Shown here: piece by piece, positions 8,105-12,532 of the stretch | Position numbering within the stretch: position 1 is the stretch's first letter | Layout: each line of letters begins with the position of its first letter | Assembly (NCBI GenBank): GCA_903925515.1 | Contig: CAIYFP010000174.1 | Location: 1-12,532, forward strand | DNA length: 12,532 nucleotides | From: an uncultured Verrucomicrobiota bacterium | Lineage (GTDB): Bacteria > Verrucomicrobiota > Verrucomicrobiia > Limisphaerales > UBA9464 | Reading direction: 5' to 3' | The notes under the pieces: model-generated | What the model was told of the DNA's origin: nothing | The model's database searches: none | Seen by the model: only the letters and a program-made list of their open reading frames with translations | Program-made: the position numbers and the translations under genes

Positions 8105-9184
8105 TCAACGCGCGAACCCATGCCCCTTCGTCCGCGTGCGGATGCGGACAAGGTGCATGTCGGCCGTGATGTACAACGTGGAGCCGTCGTCGCCCCAGCA
8201 ACAGTTGCCCGTGGCCTCGCCCGTGTTCAGCAAGCCCAGAAGCCTGCCCTCCGGGCTGATCACCATCACCCCGCCCGGTGCCGTCGCGAACACGTTCCCC
8301 TTCACGTCCACCTTCAGCCCGTCCGGCAACCCCTTGTACCCCTTCTCGGCAAACCGCGTCGTGTCGTAGAACACCCGCCCCTCCCCAAGCGTCCCGTCCG
8401 CATGCACCGGGAACGACTTGATCACCGGCGACTTCGGGTCGGACTGGTTCACGTAGAGCGTTCGCTCGTCCGGCGACAACGCGATGCCGTTCGGGAACGT
8501 CATGGAGCTTGTCAGCAACTGCACCTTCCCGTTCGACCGCAGCAGGTACACCCCGTTCGCCACCAACTCCTTCAGCTCGCTGTCGTTGCCGCCCTTCAAC
8601 CCATACGGCGGGTCCGTGAAGTACAGGTTCCCGCGCCGGTCAAACACAAGGTCGTTCGGCGAGTTGAACCGCCGCCCGTCCACCATGGATGCCAACGGCG
8701 TGAATCCGCGCCCCGCCTCGTAACGGGAAATCCTCCGGTCCCCATGCTGGCACACCACCAGCCTCCCCGCCGCGTCGGTCGTCAACCCATTGGACCCCTG
8801 CTCCGCAAACTCCAACGCCTGCCCCGTGTAGCCGCTCGGCTTCAGGTACACCGTCAAGCCATCCCGGTCCGACCACCGGTAGATCACGTTCTCCGGCACG
8901 TCCGAGAACACAACCGCGCCCTCCCGATGCAACCATGTCGGCCCCTCGGACCAGTTGAACCCGCTCGCCAGCCGCTCCATCTGGACCCCGGGCGCGATCA
9001 GCTCGTCCAGTCCCGCGTCAAAACGCTCCACGCTCCCGTGGATCGGGTACGCGGGCCGCGCGGGACCCGCCTTGCCCGGCTCCTTCCGCCCAAGGCTGTC
9101 CGCCGCCCTCATCTCCCCGGGGAAACCCATGGCAGCAAGGACAGAAACCGCGCAGGCCGCGCCCAGAAACACGCTCGTCTTCAT
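8105..9184 (-). CDS. Secreted SMP-30/gluconolactonase/LRE-family protein
   Basis: The 359-residue product is a six-bladed beta-propeller of the SMP-30/gluconolactonase family, metal-dependent hydrolases that act mainly on sugar lactones; the exact substrate cannot be read from sequence. The expected metal ligands are present: Glu80 in WSEGPTW, Asn177 in SPNDLVFD or Asn232 in FPNGIALSPDE, and Asp288 in LPDGLKVD. GNLYFTDPPYG (185-195) is a typical blade segment. The first 28 residues or so (MKTSVFLGAACAVSVLAAMG, then FPGEMRA-A) form a signal peptide, so the protein is exported. A good ribosome binding site, AAGGA at 9198-9194, lies 9 nt before the ATG and supports the start. It converges on the fusion gene with 21 bp between stops, and no hairpin terminator is visible there. 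It diverges from lpxI. No sugar dehydrogenase or other partner lies beside it. Confidence 0.87.
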   Translation of the reverse strand: MKTSVFLGAACAVSVLAAMGFPGEMRAADSLGRKEPGKAGPARPAYPIHGSVERFDAGLDELIAPGVQMERLASGFNWSEGPTWLHREGAVVFSDVPENVIYRWSDRDGLTVYLKPSGYTGQALEFAEQGSNGLTTDAAGRLVVCQHGDRRISRYEAGRGFTPLASMVDGRRFNSPNDLVFDRRGNLYFTDPPYGLKGGNDSELKELVANGVYLLRSNGKVQLLTSSMTFPNGIALSPDERTLYVNQSDPKSPVIKSFPVHADGTLGEGRVFYDTTRFAEKGYKGLPDGLKVDVKGNVFATAPGGVMVISPEGRLLGLLNTGEATGNCCWGDDGSTLYITADMHLVRIRTRTKGHGFAR

Positions 9185-9274
9185 GTGGAGAATTCCTTCC
9201 CAACTCTGCGCCCCCGCTCCTGCCTGTAGGCAAGCCCATTGTCAGGAACCCCGCGCGTCCCCAGTCTCGCCCCG
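9185..9274. promoter_or_regulatory. Divergent intergenic region between the SMP-30-like gene and lpxI
   Basis: These 90 bases separate two divergent genes and should hold both promoters. A 12-base inverted repeat, TGCCT-gt-AGGCA, lies at 9221-9232 and could be an operator, although arms of 5 bp are short. No convincing -35/-10 pair was found. An in-frame TTG at 9239 could start lpxI twelve codons earlier, but the resulting residues do not look conserved. Confidence 0.3.
9194..9198 (-). promoter_or_regulatory. Ribosome binding site of the SMP-30-like gene
   Basis: On the minus strand this reads AAGGA and sits 9 nt before the ATG at 9184. It is the clearest Shine-Dalgarno site in the window. 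Most other genes here lack a recognisable one. Confidence 0.6.
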
Positions 9275-10099
9275 ATGCACACGGGCGACTCCCCCATCGG
9301 CTTGATCGCAGGCAGCAAACGCCTGCCCTTCGTCTTCGCCGCCGAGGCTCGGCGCGCCGGCCGCCGCGTCGCCGCCGTCGCCTTCGAGGGCGAAACCGAC
9401 CCCGCCCTCGCCGAGGCCGTGGACCGCATCGCATGGATCAAGGTCGGCCAGCTCGGCCGCATGATCGACGCCCTCAAGGAGCATGGCGTCCGCACTTGCG
9501 TCATGCTCGGCCAGCTCGCCCCCTCCAACCTCTTCAACATCCGCCCAGACCTCCGCGGCATGAAGCTCCTCCTGCGCGTGAAGGAACGAAACGCCCATTC
9601 CCTCTTCGGCGCCGTTGCCGACGAGCTCGCCTCCGACGGCATCCAGCTCGTGGATCCCCTTCCCTTCCTCGGCCCGTGGATGCCCGGCCCCGGCCATGTC
9701 GCCGGACCCCAGCCCTCCGCGGCCCAGATGGAGGACGTCGCCTTCGGCTTCAGGATCGCTCGCGAGGTCGCCCGGCTCGAAATCGGCCAGTCCGTCGTCG
9801 TCAAGGAAGGCACCGTCCTTGCCGTCGAGGGCTTCGAGGGCACCGACGCCTGCCTCGAACGCGGCGGCGGGCTCGCCGGAAAGTCCGGCGGCGCGGTGGC
9901 CATCAAGCTCGCCAAGCGCGGCCATGACGTCCGGTTCGACCTCCCATGCGTCGGCCCGCGAACCCTGGATGCCTGCGCGCGCTCCGGCATCAACCTCCTC
10001 GCCTTCGAGGCCGGCATGACCGTCCTCCTCGACCGACCGCAGGCCGAGGCCGCCGCATCCCGGCACGGCGTCGGCCTGATCGCATGGCGCGAAACCTAG
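9275..10099 (+). CDS. lpxI: UDP-2,3-diacylglucosamine pyrophosphatase LpxI
   Basis: LpxI splits UDP-2,3-diacylglucosamine to lipid X and UMP, the fourth step of lipid A synthesis, at the inner face of the cytoplasmic membrane. It replaces LpxH in some bacteria. The 274-residue length from ATG 9275 is close to characterised LpxI. Family landmarks are present: IGLIAGSKRLPFVFAAEARR at the start, KVGQLGRMIDALK (56-68), VMLGQ (76-80), FGAVADELASDGIQLVD (111-127), FGFRIAREVARLEIGQSVVV (157-176), EGFEGTDA (186-193) and RFDLPCVGPRT (220-230). Asp222 in the last motif corresponds by position to the aspartate shown to be essential in Caulobacter LpxI. An earlier in-frame TTG at 9239 would add 12 residues and is less likely. 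No other lipid A gene (lpxA, lpxB, lpxD, fabZ) lies in the window. No Shine-Dalgarno is evident. It converges on the OPT gene with 45 bp between stops. Confidence 0.92.
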   Translation: MHTGDSPIGLIAGSKRLPFVFAAEARRAGRRVAAVAFEGETDPALAEAVDRIAWIKVGQLGRMIDALKEHGVRTCVMLGQLAPSNLFNIRPDLRGMKLLLRVKERNAHSLFGAVADELASDGIQLVDPLPFLGPWMPGPGHVAGPQPSAAQMEDVAFGFRIAREVARLEIGQSVVVKEGTVLAVEGFEGTDACLERGGGLAGKSGGAVAIKLAKRGHDVRFDLPCVGPRTLDACARSGINLLAFEAGMTVLLDRPQAEAAASRHGVGLIAWRET

Positions 10100-10144
10100 C
10101 CCCTCCCATCGTCCTGAACCGCGCTGCCAGCCTTGCGCCCCCGG

Positions 10145-12403
10145 TCACGTCCCCGACAAGAACCTCCGCCGCGCCGCAAGGAACAGGAGCAGGCAAATCA
10201 CCCCGAACGGCACCAACGACAACGCATCCGAACGTGGCCCCTCGAACATCGGGTTGTTCCTCGCCATCCACGAGGTCACGCCCGACGCCACCCCCGAGAA
10301 ACGCGCCTCCACCAACGCCACCACGATCCCCGCGATGCTCCCGCCCGCGATGTAGCCCGACGCCATCAACACCCCGGGGCTCTTGTCCCCCTCCGCCGCG
10401 GCCTCCTCGTCGGTCAGGCCCGCCGACCGCAACCGATGCCGGTCCATGCGGTCCGCGAGCCACCGCAGCATCCCGCCCACGAAGATGGGCATCGAGACCG
10501 CGATGGGCAGGTACACGCCCACGGCAAAGGCCAGCGACGGGATCCCGCACAACTCAAGGACCACCGCGATCATGACCCCCACCAGCACCAACTCCCACGG
10601 AAGCTTCCGGTCGAGGATCCCCTTGATGATGTAGCTCACAAGGACCGCCTTCGGCGCCTCGAACTTCTGCACCTCCATCCCGCCCGGAAGCCTCGTCACC
10701 GTCCCGTTGATCCCGGGGTCCACCCACCACGCCGCCTTCCCGTCGTCGTCCAGCAGGAACTTCCTTGCCGCGCCGCCCTGCGGGTCCGGCTGGTGATAAA
10801 CCCAGTACGACCTCTCGTCCTGCCCCCGTTGATGCCCCTTCAACGTCTCCCTCATGGTCACCGCCGCGTTGGGCAAGGCCACCGCCGGGGCGTTCGCCAC
10901 CTCCGTTGCCGGCACGTACACGGTCGAGGCATCGTTCAGCGTCAACAGCACCGGCCCCAGCACCAACGCCGAAGCCGTCGCGCCTATCAGGATCGCCACC
11001 TGCTGCAACCGCGGCGTCCCGCCCACAAGGAACCCCGTCTTCAAGTCCTGCGACGTCGTCCCGCCATTCGACGACGCAATGCACACGATCGCCCCCACCG
11101 ACAACGCCGTCACGTAGTACTCCGGGCCCGTCCAGCCCCTCGCAAGGAACGCAAGGCACGTCAGCAGCAACGTCGCGATCGTCATCCCCGAGATCGGGTT
11201 CGAGCTCGACCCCACCTCCCCCGTCAACCGCGACGACACCGTCACGAACAGGAAGCCCAGCAGCACGACCAGCAACGCCCCCACCGGGTTCATCTGCAAT
11301 GGCTTCGCCACGCTGATCCACGCCACCAAGGCGAACGCCCCCGCCAGCACCCACTTCAACGGCAGGTCCCGCGCCGTCCTCTCGCGCGCCCCGTCCCCCT
11401 TCCCCGTCCCAAGCAGGTCCGCCAACCCATGCCGGATCCCGTTCCAGATCGTCGGCAACGAACGCACAAGGCTGATCAACCCTCCCGCCGCCACCGCCCC
11501 CGCGCCGATGTAAAGCAGGTACGCGTTCCGGATCGCCCCCGGCCCCATGTCCCGCACGAGCTTCTCCCCGCCCGGCGCCAACGGCGCCGCCAACCCATCG
11601 CCAAAGAACCGGATCAACGGAATCAGCACCAGGTAGCTCAATACCCCGCCCCCAAGCATCACCCCCGCAATCCGCGGCCCGATGATGTACCCCACCCCCA
11701 GCATCTCCGGCGTCACCTCCGCCGCCAACGATCCCCCCTTCAATGGCGCCCCAAACACCACCCCGGGCGTGTCCTTCCATCCACGGAACGCCTTGCACGC
11801 GATGTTGTACACCATCCCAATCCCAAGGCCCCCGAAGATCGTCGCCGCGCTGATCCCGCCCCCAGCCTTCTCCCCGGCCCTCGGGTCCGAGGCCGCCCGC
11901 AACGACTCCGCGTCCGCCCCAGCCTTCAGGACCTCCGCGCACGCCGTGCCCTCCGGGTACTTGAGCTGCCCATGCTGCTCCACGATCAACGCCCGCCTCA
12001 GCGGGATCATCATCAGGATGCCCAACGCCCCGCCCAGCAACGCCACCAACGTCACCCGCGCCACCTCAAGGTCGAACCCAAGGATCAACACCGACGGCAT
12101 CGTCACGCCCACCCCGAACGCCAACGACTCCCCCGCCGAGCCCGCCGTCTGCGCGATGTTGTGCTCAAGGATCGTCGCGTCACGCCCCCCAAGCTTCGCC
12201 CATAGCCGAAACAACGTGATCGAGATCACCGCCACCGGGATCGACGCGCTCACCGTCAACCCCACCTTCAGGGTCAGGTACAACGACGACGCCCCAAACA
12301 GGATCCCCAGCAACGTCCCCACCACCACCGACCTTGCCGTGAACTCCCGAAGCCGGCTCTCCGCAGGAATGAATGGAACAAACGAACGGGGGGAAGCTGC
12401 CAT
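10145..12403 (-). CDS. OPT-family transporter, putative oligopeptide permease
   Basis: The 752-residue product is a polytopic inner-membrane transporter of the OPT superfamily, the prokaryotic branch usually called putative oligopeptide transporters. Substrates in bacteria are mostly untested and could also be metal-chelate complexes. Many hydrophobic segments are visible from residue 23 to 745. Family motifs include SLYLTLKVGLTVSASIPVAV (40-59), QLKYPEGTACAEVL (146-159), GEVGSSSNPISGMTIATLL (395-413) and GGTTSQDLKTGFLVGGTPRL (447-466). A hydrophilic insert at about 497-580, rich in Trp, Tyr and Asp, interrupts the membrane region before APKAVLVSYIIKG. It has no cleavable signal peptide. The ATG at 12403 is the only reasonable start, since the following residues lead straight into the first helix. 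No Shine-Dalgarno is seen; instead a strong G-run array lies 15 nt upstream. The gene is single. Confidence 0.92.
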   Translation of the reverse strand: MAASPRSFVPFIPAESRLREFTARSVVVGTLLGILFGASSLYLTLKVGLTVSASIPVAVISITLFRLWAKLGGRDATILEHNIAQTAGSAGESLAFGVGVTMPSVLILGFDLEVARVTLVALLGGALGILMMIPLRRALIVEQHGQLKYPEGTACAEVLKAGADAESLRAASDPRAGEKAGGGISAATIFGGLGIGMVYNIACKAFRGWKDTPGVVFGAPLKGGSLAAEVTPEMLGVGYIIGPRIAGVMLGGGVLSYLVLIPLIRFFGDGLAAPLAPGGEKLVRDMGPGAIRNAYLLYIGAGAVAAGGLISLVRSLPTIWNGIRHGLADLLGTGKGDGARERTARDLPLKWVLAGAFALVAWISVAKPLQMNPVGALLVVLLGFLFVTVSSRLTGEVGSSSNPISGMTIATLLLTCLAFLARGWTGPEYYVTALSVGAIVCIASSNGGTTSQDLKTGFLVGGTPRLQQVAILIGATASALVLGPVLLTLNDASTVYVPATEVANAPAVALPNAAVTMRETLKGHQRGQDERSYWVYHQPDPQGGAARKFLLDDDGKAAWWVDPGINGTVTRLPGGMEVQKFEAPKAVLVSYIIKGILDRKLPWELVLVGVMIAVVLELCGIPSLAFAVGVYLPIAVSMPIFVGGMLRWLADRMDRHRLRSAGLTDEEAAAEGDKSPGVLMASGYIAGGSIAGIVVALVEARFSGVASGVTSWMARNNPMFEGPRSDALSLVPFGVICLLLFLAARRRFLSGT

Positions 12404-12532
12404 GCGCCGCAGGCTATCCCCGCCCCCGAACCCCCCGCAACCCCCGAGGCCCCCCCTGAATCCCCACGCAGGAAGTTTTTCGGCTCACGGCTCCGGCCAT
12501 GGACGCGGATGGAGTGGCCAACGGATGGATCC
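12404..12532. promoter_or_regulatory. Upstream region of the OPT gene at the right edge
   Basis: This 129-base stretch contains no open frame that looks coding. Next to the OPT start it is dominated by C-tracts on the plus strand (see the G-run feature). Beyond 12466 it has a T-run (12476-12480) and otherwise ordinary sequence. The promoter of the OPT gene should lie here or beyond the edge, but I cannot point to its hexamers. Confidence 0.4.
12418..12465 (-). other. Six-tract G-run array, potential G-quadruplex in the OPT leader
   Basis: Read on the minus strand there are six G tracts of 4, 7, 5, 6, 5 and 4 bases with spacers of 5, 4, 4, 3 and 1 bases. The matching plus-strand C tracts are 12462-12465, 12450-12456, 12441-12445, 12431-12436, 12423-12427 and 12418-12421. 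The pattern easily meets the usual G-quadruplex rule of four tracts of three or more Gs with loops of up to seven. It ends 14 nt before the OPT start codon, where a ribosome would bind, and no Shine-Dalgarno lies between. A regulatory role is inference. Confidence 0.6.

Noticed and set aside
10133..12205. A 690-codon open frame on the plus strand opposite the OPT gene
   Set aside because: The translation is a low-complexity Arg/Pro/His/Gln mixture. The minus strand encodes a full OPT transporter with family motifs.
1..12532. Mobile element, CRISPR array, toxin-antitoxin or phage-defence system
   Set aside because: No transposase, integrase, direct-repeat array or defence-type domain was found on either strand. 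Apart from the unrecognised gene at the left, the genes are metabolic, transport or envelope functions.

Overview
This window is high-GC chromosomal DNA from a Gram-negative bacterium. The best guess is a member of the Verrucomicrobiota. That guess rests on inference: GC-rich codon use, a lipid A enzyme of the LpxI type (so an outer membrane with LPS), a bacterial peptidase M2, an OPT-family transporter, and an unusual sugar kinase/UDP-sugar pyrophosphorylase fusion. No rRNA, tRNA, CRISPR array, transposase or prophage gene was found, so this looks like ordinary chromosome and not a mobile island.

Layout from left to right. Bases 1-408 hold no gene I can support. At 409-1740 (+) lies a membrane-anchored protein of unknown function whose reading frame seems broken at a run of six Cs (1653-1658); its natural C-terminus appears to continue in another frame to 1916. 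A secreted peptidase M2 (ACE-like) runs on the minus strand, 1940-3730. Divergent from it is a two-gene plus-strand operon: a GalU-like nucleotidyltransferase (3861-4718) that overlaps by 4 bp a 1122-residue fusion protein (4715-8083). The fusion has a fucokinase-type GHMP kinase in its N-terminal part and a UDPGP-type pyrophosphorylase at its C-terminus. Convergent to this is a secreted SMP-30/gluconolactonase-like protein (8105-9184, minus). Divergent from that is lpxI (9275-10099, plus), which converges on a large OPT-family transporter (10145-12403, minus).

How the genes fit together: the galU-like gene and the fusion form the only clear operon and look like a nucleotide-sugar supply unit, with sugar to sugar-1-phosphate by the kinase and sugar-1-phosphate to NDP-sugar by the pyrophosphorylases. 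LpxI also serves the cell envelope. The secreted peptidase, the secreted SMP-30-like protein and the OPT permease fit a life based on taking up and degrading peptides and sugars, but nothing in the sequence ties these single genes to the operon.

The strongest points for a second look are the fusion enzyme with its altered kinase phosphate loop, the six-tract G-run just upstream of the OPT start codon, and the homopolymer frameshift in the first gene.
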